From NCBI GenBank assembly GCA_947568835.1, contig OX387605.1, positions 1,364,001 through 1,428,000 of the forward strand: 64,000 bases of DNA. Direction: 5' to 3'. A model generated the notes under the pieces. That model was given only the letters and a program-made list of their open reading frames with translations, did no database searches and had not been told where the DNA came from. This document shows, piece after piece, positions 24,420 to 38,100 of the stretch. Each line of letters begins with the position of its first letter. Within the stretch, counting starts at the first letter, position 1. Origin of the DNA: Protonemura montana. Its lineage: Eukaryota > Arthropoda > Insecta > Plecoptera > Nemouridae. A program made the position numbers and the translations under genes.

Positions 24420-27400
24420 ATGGCAACTAGTGAATTCGGCACAGGAAAGACCGTTCTGGTGTTGGCCATCGTCGCTGGGTGCTTTGCCGTTCTATGGCCG
24501 AAGTTGATCTACCCGATGCTGCAATCGGCGATCAACGTGAAGGCGCCGGCTGACACATCCACATCCTCAGGTAAATTTCCTGTCGACAATATCCCTTCCC
24601 AACCCCTCGGGGACGCCACCGACGCAGGAGGTGCTGTCAACTCTGACTCCTGTCACTCGCTTCGGTGGTGAGCCCTTGACAATCCCCCCGGAATATGTTG
24701 AGCAGGATGCTGCGAGGTGTTATCGTTCACCGACGTCGACGCTGTCAAACTGATGGGCGAGATGTGCAGCGGCATTTTACGACGGCGAGACACGCTGGAT
24801 CCCGGGGGGCTTACTCCGGCGCTGGCAGAGACCTGCCGGAATCAGGTGCTGGCGACTTGCGGCATCGACCTGGCCATGCTCATCGGAGATCGGGTTAGTC
24901 ACCGTGCCGAGGTCGCGGCTGGATGGTCCGGGTTTTACAGAAGTCCCAGAAGCACTAATAGAAAAAACATGCAGAGGAATGACAAGTGGGAGTTGGTGTT
25001 TGTGTCGCACGAAAGTCACCTGCACTTTACCTAAATTTACACACATTTTATTCAAACTACAATGAAAACGAATTGACTTTTCGAATTATCTTTGCGTCTT
25101 CCAATTGTGAAATACCACCAGCTGCTACTGTCGACCTTCTAGCTTGTTTGAGATCAAGGATGGGACTCTGACTCGGCGCTAGATTTTCAATCAACTTGTC
25201 TAGCGTTGGCCATCCAGTCGCAGACCTGAACCTTGGCGACGTCAGGCTTGACGAATCTAACCTTCGAGGGCGGTTGAAGGTTCATCTCGGCAAGACGTAC
25301 AAGCGGAGGCTTGACGAGCTGCGAGGCTCACTCAACGGCTCGGCTTGTCTTCAACGCAGCTTCAACGTTGACTTGGCTCGGTTGGGAGCTCCACATCGAA
25401 TGAGAACGCACTCGGTCTACCAGCCACGTGAGCTTTATCGCTAACAAAACGAGGACTTCTCTTCTCCAACCAATAGCATTCCACGACTAAAACTTAACAT
25501 GTCTGTGTTTGTCTAACCACCTTGCAGGTGTTTTGTTTTGACTAGCTCATCGATATGTCAGTGTGCAATGACAACTGACAGTGGTAAAAGATTTGACATA
25601 AAATGATCTGGAATTATACACTTTCGAGCTTGATCCAGTAGGCTGATTGATCATAACATTCTCTCATCTCACTTCCATCTTCTGTAGAGAGATGGACAAA
25701 GTAAGATTTGAGTTTCTCTCTTGCTAACGTAGAGCAAATTCAAATGTTTTCTCTTGTGATATTAACACACAATGCCTGTTGGATCCTGTTTCCCTTCTCT
25801 AGCTGATCTTCCATATTAAACTGGTCTGCAATCTGTCTGGTGATTGGCTGATTGATACTAACCTTGACCTGTGAGACAAATGCTGCTAATGCTGTGTTTT
25901 AATTGGACGAGTGTTCCTAACGCTGTGTTTTTATTGGCTGTGACCTGCTAACCCTGTTTTTTAATTGGTCAAGTGTTTCTAACGCTGTGTTTTGATTGGA
26001 TGTGACCTGCTAACCCTGTTTTTTAATTGGTCAAGTGCTGCTAACCCTGGTTTTTGATTGGACGAGTGTTTCTAGCGCTGTGTTTTGATTGGCTGTGACC
26101 TGCTTACCCTGTGTTTTGATTGGTCGAGTGCTGCTAACCCTGTGTTTTGATTGGCAGGCCACCACCGCCAGGAGCGGCCTCCGCACCTGCGACCAGACTT
26201 GCTGAACTCGCACCCTGCGCTACAAGAACGAGGCCGCACAATCCCAGTCACCCCCGTTCCCACGGCAACCCCCCGCATCATCGAAAAGGAGGGAAGGGTG
26301 CGTACACGATGGCAGATTTCAGTTGCATGTTAGCTTATTCTAGTTCGCGGCTGTGGAAGCTTGTGAAGGCAATATCAACCTAACAGCTTGGCGTATTGGG
26401 AACACTGGTTCTTATGAGATCACTGAAGTTAAGCAACACTGCGCTGGGTCAGGTATTGGATGGGTGACCATCATACACATGACCAGTTCTGTTCGGGAGA
26501 GAGGCTGGAGGGATGAAAGTTAAGCAACACTGTGCTGGGTCAGGTATTGGATGGGTGACCATCATACACATGACCAGTTCTGTTCGGGAGAGAGGTTGGA
26601 GGGATGAAAGTTAAGCAACACTGTGCTGGGTCAGGTATTGGATGGGTGACCATCATACACATGACCAGTTCTGTTCGGGAGAGAGCTTGGAGGGATGAAA
26701 GTTAAGCAACACTGCGCTGGGTCAGGTATTGGATGGGTGACCATCATACATATGACCAGTTCTGTTTGGGAGAGAGGTTGGAGGGATGAAAGTTAGTACA
26801 GCAACTTCACTCGCCTTGCTTATCAACCTCTCGACAGCATGGATTTGTGGAGGAATCCTGCTGTTCGCGTTGTACCGTCCTTCGGAAGGGACGTTAAGCC
26901 GGTGATCCCCTTGGTCTTCGACAGGAGTAGGCTACGTGCCGACACCGGGTTTCCTCTCCTCCCTTCTAGGCTAGGTTAGGTTCATCATCATCCTCTCATT
27001 CACCGACGCCATTAGACCAGTGCCACATGGCCAGTTGTCAAAACAGTGCGTTGTTAAACACCACAAATAAATCAAGGCTATTCACTGGTTGGTATCAGTT
27101 TGAATCATTTCAATGCTGTGAAGCTCCAACAATTTAAACATAATTTTACCCGCTGATGTTGGTAAATTTGATGAAACTAGTTTCCAAGTGCAGAGCATTG
27201 AGGCAGCTGTATAAGCACGACTTTATTGGCTCAAGAAATTTTATGCACGTTGGACCGTTTTGCCTTGTAGGTTATGTAGACTATTCCTCGGTCATTCTCG
27301 ACCAATTGCAATCGTGCAGATTTATTGTTTGACAGATTATAGTTCTCGTGGTTTGACTTAAATACAAAATAACATGGGACGTAATTGTCTGTCGGCTGAA

Positions 27401-30400
27401 TGGTGTTACATCTGGTTATTATATTAGGTTATGTTGTGGTTATATTGTTGAGGTTTTGTTGGTTATGTTACATTTTTCTGTCAAACTTCTCAAGAAGCCG
27501 AGGACTTTGTGTGACCCGTCCCGGTCAGTGTCATCTAATTGACTCGCTCGTTTATCTTGACATTTTTTCACTTCGTTTCGTAGGAAAAAAATGACCAATA
27601 AGAATAACACAGATTTTTTTACCCCGTGCACTTATTATATAGGATGGCGTTTTTTTTTTTTTTTTTACATATCAATATATATAATAATTATCACTGATAT
27701 TTTTGTTAAAAAGTTCACTTCCGGCTAAAAGGCTAAATCGGTGTTGGATATAATTTGCACAACCAATTTTGTTGGCATTGGTAAGAATGTGGGAAGAATG
27801 AGCTACATTTTTGCTCAGATATTCTCTGGTTCCACTTTTTTATTTTTATTATTTAATTGATGATTTACACAATTTTCATTTAATTTTCTTTCATAAAATC
27901 CTGACCCGTGGTGTCGTTTAAATTTGACGATATAATTTCAATGACCAAACATCGGTAAAAGAATGTCGGTGAGAATTACAAAGGAAGCCGGTTACAATGT
28001 TACCACCTTTCAGACATTGAAAACAATTGACCCCTTGCGTTCTTAGCTACAATCTCTTAGTGCTCCGAGGCCAAGGTCATCGAACAAGTCTTTAGCTGTC
28101 AGTGGTTGTCTTTTTGTGCCTCCCTGTCAGTCCCTGAGATTCAAGAACTTGCCATCCCAAGCGTGGCTTCCTGCCTCATCATCGACAGACTTAGCCCTTG
28201 GCCTCGAGCCACCTCTATTTATAGCCGTCCTACTCGCAGACTCTGGCCAATGTTTACTCCAAGCCAAGCCAAGATCCACCCAGCAGTGATGTAGACAGCT
28301 GATGTTATACCTGCTTCTTTGGGTCCAGGTTAAACTGAATGGATGGTTCATACAGGAGCTATATTTAGCACGGATCATCGTGGCTTTATAAAAATAAAGT
28401 CCATAACATTGAAGTAATCGCCTGATTTAAAGAATTACTTTTACATCTTTCGACGCCCTATTCACTGCCAAGCGACTTACATTTTAGAGTTCTTACACCA
28501 AGTCACCTTGATGCAATGCTGCAGTAATTCAAATCAATTTGTTTCTACGATGAATTTATTATCCCCAGGGAAGGAAAAACCTGCTAATATTTGCTTATAT
28601 TGCTTACGGTTTGGAGCGTCCTTGGGTTATGTTACTTACGGTTTTTGGTTAATGCTCTTTTGTGCTGCGTTTTATTTTATTTAATTTATTTAATAACAAC
28701 TTTGGAGTAGGTAAATAAATACATTGTCTGGTGGTTGCTAGAACCGATAGCTAAATTTACAATTTTTGAATAATTTGATTGAATTTTGTCCTAGAAAAGG
28801 ACTTCTAAAAAAGAACGAGTCTTTTTCAGGACTGAAAACCCATCACAAAAGAGCATTAACAAAAAAAAAACACAAGTACCACTAATTGTTACAATAATAA
28901 TTTTAAAATTTGTCAATAATATTTTTTTCGTTAAGTTACAACAGCATGTACATTAGGATGAAATCTGTATTTAAATTGCAAACGCTTGCAATGCGTGGGG
29001 TATTTTATTATTATCAACACAATAACCGTCTCAAAAATTGATGCCTAAAAATTTGTCAAAATTTGAGACGGTTACAGTGTTGTTAATAATAAAAAGCACA
29101 TACATTTCTTCAAATCGATTCCATTACAATCGTTTTGAATTAACAATAACTTTCCTTGATCGTGCTGATACCCTGAAAGCTGGCCCATCCCTGCCTTGCT
29201 TGATGTTCAACTGTGATTGACAGGTCCCATCCCTGTCTTGCTTGACATTCAACTGTGATTGACAGGTCCCATCCCTGTCTTGCTTGACATTCAACTGTGA
29301 TTGACAGGTCCCATCCCTGTCTTGCTTGACATTCAACTGTGATTGACAGGTCCCATCCCTGTCTTGCTTGACATTCAACTGTGATTGACAGGTCCCATCC
29401 CTGTCTTGCTTGACATTCAACTGTGATTGACAGGTCCCATCCCTGTCTTGCTTGACATTCAACTGTGATTGACAGGTCCCATCCCTGTCTTGCTTGACAT
29501 TCAACTGTGATTGACAGGTCCCATCCCTGTCTTGCTTGACATTCAACTGTGATTGACAGGTCCCATCCCTGTCTTGCTTGACATTCAACTGTGATTGACA
29601 GGTCCCATCCCTGCCTTGCTTGATGTTCAACTTTGATTGACAGCCGCCGGGTCCGATCCCGGGCATGCGGCCTCCGATGGGAGGAGCCGGCCACGTGGTC
29701 CCCGCCCCCAAGACAGCAGGAACGGGGACGATGGGCATCATTATGCCGCTCTACACGGTGGGCATCGTGGTGTTCTTCGCTTACACGATGATCAAGATGG
29801 TGTTCAAGCGACCGGGCGTGGCCGGGGAGGGACCTGTAGTCGAGCCTGACTTCCACCCGGATCCTGTGTTCAGGAGGATGGTGTTCGAGGAGCAAGAGGC
29901 TCCGCCCCCGGTCGTTGCCCCGGTCGCGGCCCCCGTCGCTACGTTGCCGACAGGCATTGACAACGGCACAAAGCTCGGTGAGTTGCGTCGGGAGTTTTGT
30001 GACTTCGAGAGAATAGTTGATCGAGTGAATGATCTCAGGTTTATTTAAATTGCAAACGCTTGCAATGCGCGTGGTGTTTTATTATTACGAACACTAAAAC
30101 CGTCTCAAAAAATGATGTCCAAACGGGGACTCGAACCCCGATCTCCACCTGTCGCGGGTGTCGCTCTAACCAATTGAGCTACTTGGACCCCGATCTTCAC
30201 CTGTCGCGGGTGTTGCTCTAACCAATTGAGCTACTTGGACCCCGATCTCCACCTGTCGCGGGTGTCGCTCTAACCAATTGAGCTACTTGGACCCCGATCT
30301 CCACCTGTCGCGGGTGTTGCTCTAGCCAATTGAGCTACTTGGACACTGGCTTTTTGAGACAATTTTAGTGTATTTGATGAGAATGACGGATCTCCAAGGA

Positions 30401-32091
30401 GTAGAACCAAGAGGCTGTGAATACTCACAGTCACTCTGATTCTAGTGACGCTACATCACGTCACAACCTGTCAAATTTGAATAACTCCAATTTGACGTTG
30501 GATGCGTTTTATTTTGATGAAATCTTATTTAAATTGCAAACGTTTGCAATGCGCGGGGTTTTTGTTATTATAAACACTACTTAATTGGTCAATTTTTGAG
30601 ACGGTAATAGTGTTCATAATGATAAAAGATCTCAGATTTGGTTTGGTACTTGCAATTATTATTATGTAGTCAATAAGCCTAATGTAAAGTAAGGTTAGAT
30701 GGGTCAGTTTTCATTTGAGAGTGGTTGGATTTAGCTCCAAGGGACTTAGAATGGCATGAAGTTTTGAAATGAATAATATACTTTTGTTTCCCTGAAACAG
30801 GTGAGCAACTCTTGCTAAACTTTCACAACCACGGCCATATAGATCGAGCCGATTATTTGCTTAAGTTCAATTAAATTGCCGGGCCAAACAATAACCGCAC
30901 AAACATGATGGTTTTTAGACTCATGTCTACTTGATGTAAACTTAGCACTAGTTTTGGGTTTTGAATGCTAAGTGAAGAACAACTAAATTTAGTTGTCCTT
31001 TATTTAGCATTCAAAACCCATTTGAAATAGTTTTTTTTTATAACCGCACAAACAAACTTCTATCACTCTTCATTGCTGACGGGTAAAGATATTTACTAAC
31101 GTTTCGTTGTTGTTTTTCGCTGCCAGGATGGAAAGAACGAGACACGAGTAAGTGGCAACATTGCATTGTTTTAAATGTATAGTAGTATTTAGCAATAATT
31201 CACCAAACAGCAGCCGATTCTCGTTTGTCTCCCTCCACGTATAGAGAATCAACTCAGCTGTGACCTGCGTCAACTCAGTTTGCCTTGCATTTGTTTCCCG
31301 TTTCATGTAAAAACTTCTCTGGTGCTGATTTTCAGCGATCATTTGAACGGTTCGTTGCTTTGTTATTCTCTCGGCAACGTACAATCAGAAGATGTTTTTG
31401 ATTGTTTTTAGACTCATGTCTACTTGATGTAAACTTAGCACTAGTTTTAACAAAAACTATTTCAACTGGGTTTTCAATGCTAAGTGAAGAACAACTGAAT
31501 TTCCCAACGTTTCGTAACTTGTACCTGTTACTTTATCAAGGGTTAGAGCAGTCCTGACAATTTTCCAAAATCAAAAGAACCACATAAAATTATAACAATT
31601 ACCAAGTTCTAGAGACTGATTTTTCAGGACTGTTCTTACCCTTGATAAAGTAACAGGTACAAGTTACGAAACGTTGGGAAATTCAGTCGTTCTTCACTTA
31701 GCATTGAAAACCCAGTTGAAATAGTTTTTCTTGGAAGGTGTTTATGTTCGCTCACGATCTAACTCAACGGGTCGTTGAAAATCAAACGCTTGCCGTCTCG
31801 TCAGGTTGAGCACCAACAGAGAAAATGGCCGACGCTCGTTCTTGTTCTGAAAACGTGACCCGTTCTGTCGTTGTAATTCCATGTGACCGAACGGCCGTCG
31901 TCGATTCCTGATGTCCTCGTGCAGTTTTACCACTTTGTTGTACTCAACCCTGTGTCTCTAGAGGAATGCAGAAATGTAGGGAAACTAGATTCACCTCCGT
32001 CGTATCCACCCACTTGCGTAGCGAGACATCTGGACCCAACTTTACCTTTGTTCACGGATTGTGTAATTCATCATCATCATCATCATCATCG

Positions 32092-32122
<31 letters not shown>

Positions 32123-35100
32123 CATCATCATCGTCATCATCCTCATCATCATCATCATCATCCTCGTCATCATCATCATCATCATCATCATCCTCATCAT
32201 CATCCTCATCATCATCCTCATCATTATCATCATCATCCTCATCTTCATCATCATCATCATCCTCATCATCATCATCATCCTCATCATCATCCACTCATTC
32301 ACCGACGCCATTAGACCAGTGCCACATGGCCAGATGTCAAAACAGTGCGTCGTTAAACACTACAAATCAATCAAGGCCAAGTCCGTTAAAGGTCTGATGA
32401 TGTTATGAAGATCATTAATCATTTAATCATTAACTGCTAAGCGCTACGTTATCACAGCTCGTAGTGGAATATCCAGCCGGCCAGTGAAGTGGAAGGTCAT
32501 TGCTACGTGCTCAGCAGAGTTTGCCCAGCAGAGTTTGTCCGGCAGAGTTTGTCCGGCAGAGTTTGTCCGGCAGAGTTTGCCCCGGCAAAGTTTGCCCGGC
32601 AGAGTTTGTCCGGCAGAGTTTGCCCGGCCGATGACGTGGATTGTTGCAGGGGACGTGGAGATGGACCAGCTGCGACGGCGGCTCGAAGAAACGCAGGCCG
32701 CCATGCAGAAGATCGTCGCTTCCATGGGCTCTGTTGCTATCCCCCAGGTAGCCACTCCCCCTGCTGGCCACGCCCCCTGCTGGCCACGCCCCCAGCTCCC
32801 GTCCTTGTGGGCGGGGCAAGTCGCCGTAAGTCCGACGCACTCGCAAGCGACGATCGACCGCGATCGGCGAATGACAGTTGAATACGAAGCCGATCGTTCT
32901 TGACGTCTACGGCTTGCGGTGGCTGAACAACTCCGTTGTGTTTTCATGTCTGCAAGACGCCTTGACTCGATGCCGCGTTGTTTATCCGGGACGGAACCCT
33001 TTCGAAAACGTCGCTAGAAACCGGCTTTATCCGTTTCCGCGTCGGTGACATAGAAATGAATCCGCCGCCAAGCAACCCGTCGACGTCGCAAACTAAATCC
33101 CTGCGCTCGGCGAGTGCAGACGACCTGGCAACGTTGCACTGCCCGCGCCGCTACCCCCTTCCCCTAGCAACCTTGCAGCGAGGACAGCATCAGCGAGGGG
33201 CGGAGATGAGAGATGAGAGAGAGAGAGGATAGAGAGTGCATGGGTCGTCTCTGTTTAGTTGTTACGGCAATCCAGGGTCTGCTGGCGGAGGTGGATCGCC
33301 AGCGTGAGATCGACGACGCTGGATTCGCTCCTCAGTTCCAGGTGAGTTGACAATCATCTCGCGGCCGGGCTCTCGGCTGCCCTGGAATCAAACCCGCGGT
33401 CCCACAGTTTGTTTACTTTCAGTTTGCACTCGAAACCTTCACTATACACCAATAGCTAATTGTTGCTAATCTTGTTAATTAAAGCATGATTATCATTTTA
33501 GAACAAGTCCCATCCTTTTAAGTTTATTTGTTCAAACGCTAGAGTGAAAATAGTAAATGGCCGTGCGGGGCAAAAAGCAAAATATTTGGTTTTTCCATCC
33601 CCTGCCACGGGCAAACCGCTAGGCGTATAGCAAAAACATTTACGAAGGGGTTTTTATTTCTGGTGTTCTAAACCTCCTGAAAATTTTGTCAAATTCTGAG
33701 ATAGTGAAGGTTTTTAGTGACGGGCACTTGATATGGAATGACCTGATAGCGAAGGTTTTGAGTGATGGGCACTTGATATGGAATGACCTGATAGTGAAGG
33801 TTTTGAGTGACGGGCACTTGATATGGAATGACCTGATAGTGAAGGTTTTGAGTGATGGGCACTTGATATAAAATGACCTGATAGTGAAGGTTTTGAGTGA
33901 TGGGCACTTGATATGAAATGACCTGATAGTGAAGGTTTTGAGTGACGGGCACTTGATATAAAATGACCTGATAGTGAAGGTTTTGAGTGATGGGCACTTG
34001 ATATGGAATGACCTGATAGTGAAGGTTTTTAGTGACGGGCACTTGATATGGAATGACCTGATAGTGAAGGTTTTGAGTGACGGGCACTTGATATGGAATG
34101 ACCTGATAGTGAAAGTTTTGAGTGATGGGCACTTGATATGGAATGACCTGATAGTGAAGGTTTTGAGTGACGGGCACTTGATATGGAATGACCTGATAGT
34201 GAAGGTTTTGAGTGACGGGCACTTGATATAAAATGACCCATTGGCAAAAGTTCTATTCTGCTAAGAATGCCTCCTGGTTTTAATGATAACTCAAACAACG
34301 CAGATATCTAGAGATGTCGAAGTAATTTAACAAACCTCGAGTGCATTCAACGCTTAAGCCTCCACAAGTAGACCTCGATCCCGTGCACGTTGGCTTGAAA
34401 CACTCTTGGCTCGGAACTAATCCGCATCTGCAAGAAAGCTAGTTTCCGAGAGAAGGAGAACGCCGAGGCAGCCTGGTCGCGAGAATGTTTAGTTAGGTTA
34501 TTGGCATGGACTCGGTGGACGGCTGGTTCGACGCTCGTGACTTAAGCTAAGTTAACCTGCTTCCTGTTAAATGCCACGACTGTCTTAACCCTACTTTTAC
34601 TCGTCGAGCCTTCTAGCTCTAACTACATGGCAATGCTCGGCAAATTAACCGGGCTTGATCGATGCTGCATTGTGTTCCCGTTCAGAAGGAGCGGCATGTT
34701 GCGCAAAGTCTGTCGGTCATCGTTGGACTGGCCGTGAACCACACGTACTGCCTGATTTGTGCTTTCTGGTTTATATTCTGATAGATTTTTTTATTCTTAT
34801 TAAGACTACCACTACTAAATTAGATAGGTACCTACTAAGTCCACTTTTATTACCTATAAAACTTTACTTAACTTAACTTTTATACTTTATAAAACTTTAT
34901 TAATAACCTTAGCACAGATTAGGTCCAACTATAACTTTATTATAAGGAACTCTACTGATCATAGTCTTAGTTACTATTATTATTATTATTATTATATTAT
35001 TTTACATCACTGTTTACAGTCCCATATGTAACTTATTCTATACGGCCATACAATTACCATGTAACTTGTCGGTAGCCAAACAAAATAAACAATCAAACAA

Positions 35101-38100
35101 TCGCTGTAATTGCCAAAAGTTTCAAAACATGCCGCAATCAACGCTATAGTAAAGACCTCAGACATTTTGTTACCTGTTCTATTTCGAGCGCAGTACAGTA
35201 TTCGTCAGATTGCATAGCTGCTAATGTCTACCTGTGTGAATTGCTCACAACAAGTTTGTTTGCCCAGTTTGGTGTCTTTGTGCCTTCCTACAATCCGTAG
35301 CTAAACAGAAGTATTTGACCGGCAAAGTGACCCAGCTTGTCTATTGCAGGTGGAGCAAGAGGTTGAGAAGGCGGTGGCCAAAGAGATCAAGGCCGCTGAA
35401 CAAGAAAAGGTGCTTTATTTTTCACGTTGCATGCTCTTACTAAAGTTCTTTACTGGATGGTCTACTGGTTTATAATGCCAACGCAAGCAGAGGTAAATTC
35501 TGTGATATTAGCTGGCAGTTGACAGCAGAAAGGAAAAGAAACTTTTTGCTGTTGTACTTGCACCGTTGAGTGTAGGTTATAGGTAGAGTTTCAACGTCAA
35601 TGTTACTGTCTCTGCGTGAAAGATGACTGCCAAATGACTACCTTACCGTCAAAAATGCAGAGTACCGGAACATCACGTTAAGTCGTCTGAAATTTAATTT
35701 CGATATTTCTCGTAGATTAACTCGCTTTTTAATATCGTTACGTGTTTATCAATCGTTGAGGTAAACATTGATGGAGATTTTTTAAGCATGAAAAGTCTCA
35801 AAAGCGAGTAACCTACGAGAAATATCGAAATTAAATTTCATACGACAGTGGCTCCACTTAACGTGATGTTCCGGTACTCTGCATTTTTGTCGGTAAGGTA
35901 GTCATTTGGCGGCCATCTTTCACGCAGAGACTGTAACATTGACGTTGTTTCTCTACCTATAACCTACACTCAACGGTTGTACTGTATTAGTCAGAATTTA
36001 ATGCAACCTAAATCTTGGAGCAGGAATATAAACCCCGAAGATATCGTGAATGTGGTTAGAAAAATATCACGTTATATTTTGGTCAATACGGTGTGAACTA
36101 CACTTAAAAAAATAACCTGCACATTGTGCGATGTTATTATTGAAGAATAAGTGATTCTTGACAATGCCAGCGCTGATTGAAGACATTAGAATTGAAGGCA
36201 TTAACACAAATTAAACGACAAACTAAACTCTCTGGCCTTATGCTATTTAACTTGCTACCAAATAATTTAAAAACATCAAACTTAAACACCTTTAAACTAT
36301 CAATTAAATCATTTCTCATTGAAGGAGAATTTTATTCTTGCGACGAATTTAAATCGGCCCTCATTAAATATGATAACCCAGTTAAATTAACGACGTGATA
36401 TATTTTGACTTAATTAAACTGCATTAAAAAGAAATATGTCTGTGACGAGTTGGAAATATCAGAAATCTTCTCATTTATAAGAAAGAAAACGTGGATGTTA
36501 ACTAGGATTGGTTATACTTGTATTAAGTTATTAGATATATTAAAAAATAGTTAAACAATGTACTTTGTAGAACAATAACAATAACAATTGGTCCCTGCGT
36601 TTAGGAGGCGGCGTTGGTTGCTGAGATCGAAAAGGCTGTGTTGGGGGTGGGTTCGGGGGCGGGCGAGGTGAAGGTGATCGGCATGGAGACGACAGCCAGC
36701 GTTGAAGGGGGCCGGCAATGGAGCCGACCCTCCACCCCTCTCACGCCCCTCACTCCCGTCCCTCTCTCCAGCAACAGCCGATCTTCCACCCCCCTGCCAC
36801 CTGCCACTACGCCAGTGTCCATCTTCCTTGAGGGTCAGTACACGACATAACCTAACTTGATTCATAGGGAGCCTGAGATTTAGTTTTGAAAAACTGATGT
36901 CTTTTGATGTTTTAACTCTGAGTTAAGCTCCTAACTCGTAGAAACATCTGAACTTCAACGCATGTGAAGGAAAGTTGCCGTGGCAATTGTCTGAACTCAC
37001 TTTATCAAAGAGTTATAAGAGTTACATTACTTAACCTAAGTTAAACAACTAATTTTTCAATTTTTTTGCAACTTATGCCCATAATTTCCTCACGGGTGAT
37101 AGCAGTTATGACATTTCTCTGATTACAAAAGAAAAAACAAGAAAATATCTTTATTATTTATTTATTTATTCATTTTTTCCAAGAAAAAACTACAATTTGC
37201 AATGCAGGGGGTAGAAAAAATACAGAAACTTTTTATCTTAACTTTCTTCTATTACTAATTCTAACGTCTTTCTTTTAACAATTTTAACATTATTTTCATT
37301 CCCTTTCGATGCACTTTTCTCTAGCCAGGTCAACAATTGAAATATCTTACATTTGTTAAACTTGCATTGTGTGCCAAGTAAAGCTAAGCAAGCTGACACG
37401 TTGCCGTGACGATTGGTTGCTAGGAGCGTTGCCAGCGCAGAGTCAGCTTCTGGTCTCCGACTACGAGGTGGAGTCGTCACCGGCAACTGACGAGGACGCG
37501 CCCATCGTTCTCAGCGGCAAGATGACCTTGAGCCTCATCAGCATGGAGCCCCGCGATGCAGTACAGGTACAACCACGGTTACCAACACGACAAACCTTAA
37601 CAACGGTTTTATGTATGTAATTTATATAATATCTTTATTTAGCAGATGCCATTTTGAAATACATTTTTTCACATTAGTTGTTATGCTCTTCTATAGGATT
37701 AGCAACTTAGGATTATACCCAATAAATTGCACTGTCTGGTGGTTTAAAATTTTACAATTTAACAATGTTTGTCAAGTTGATTGAATGACAGGCTGTTCCA
37801 TAGCCTGGTTCCTCTGCCAAGCAGTGAGTGGCGTCCTATGTTTGTCAAGTTGATTGAATGACAGGCTGATCATAGCCTGGTTCCTCTGCCAAGCAGTGAG
37901 TGGCGTCCTATGTTTGTCAAGTTGATTGAATGACAGGCTGTTCCATAGCCTGGTTCCTCTGCCAAGCAGTGAGTGGCATCCTATGTTTGTCAAGTTGATT
38001 GAATGACAGGCTGTTCCATAGCCTGGTTCCTCTGCCAAGCAGTAAGTGGCGTCCTATGTTTGTCAAGTTGATTGAATGACAGGCTGTTCCATAGCCTGGT

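Noticed and set aside
29124..29895. Long minus-strand frames over the 42-bp array
   Set aside because: Repeat period of 42 keeps two frames open; the real coding exon here is on the plus strand (RIC3).
30121..30345. Cluster of tRNA genes
   Set aside because: Units lack a complete T-arm and normal anticodon loop, all but one lack the B box, and they are attached to a SINE tail.
32042..32311. Open frames encoding poly-Asp/Glu, poly-Ser or poly-His
   Set aside because: They are translations of the TCATCA microsatellite within a SINE, without start context or splice support.
32978..33232. Possible additional RIC3 exon (EMNPPPSNPSTSQTKSLR)
   Set aside because: Composition is coding-like, but no good acceptor or donor fits the phase between exons 32650-32747 and 33276-33341, which join directly in phase 0.
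33689..34222. 177-residue minus-strand frame of repeated HYQVIPYQVPVTQN
   Set aside because: It exists because the 45-bp repeat is a multiple of three; several frames on both strands are open at once.
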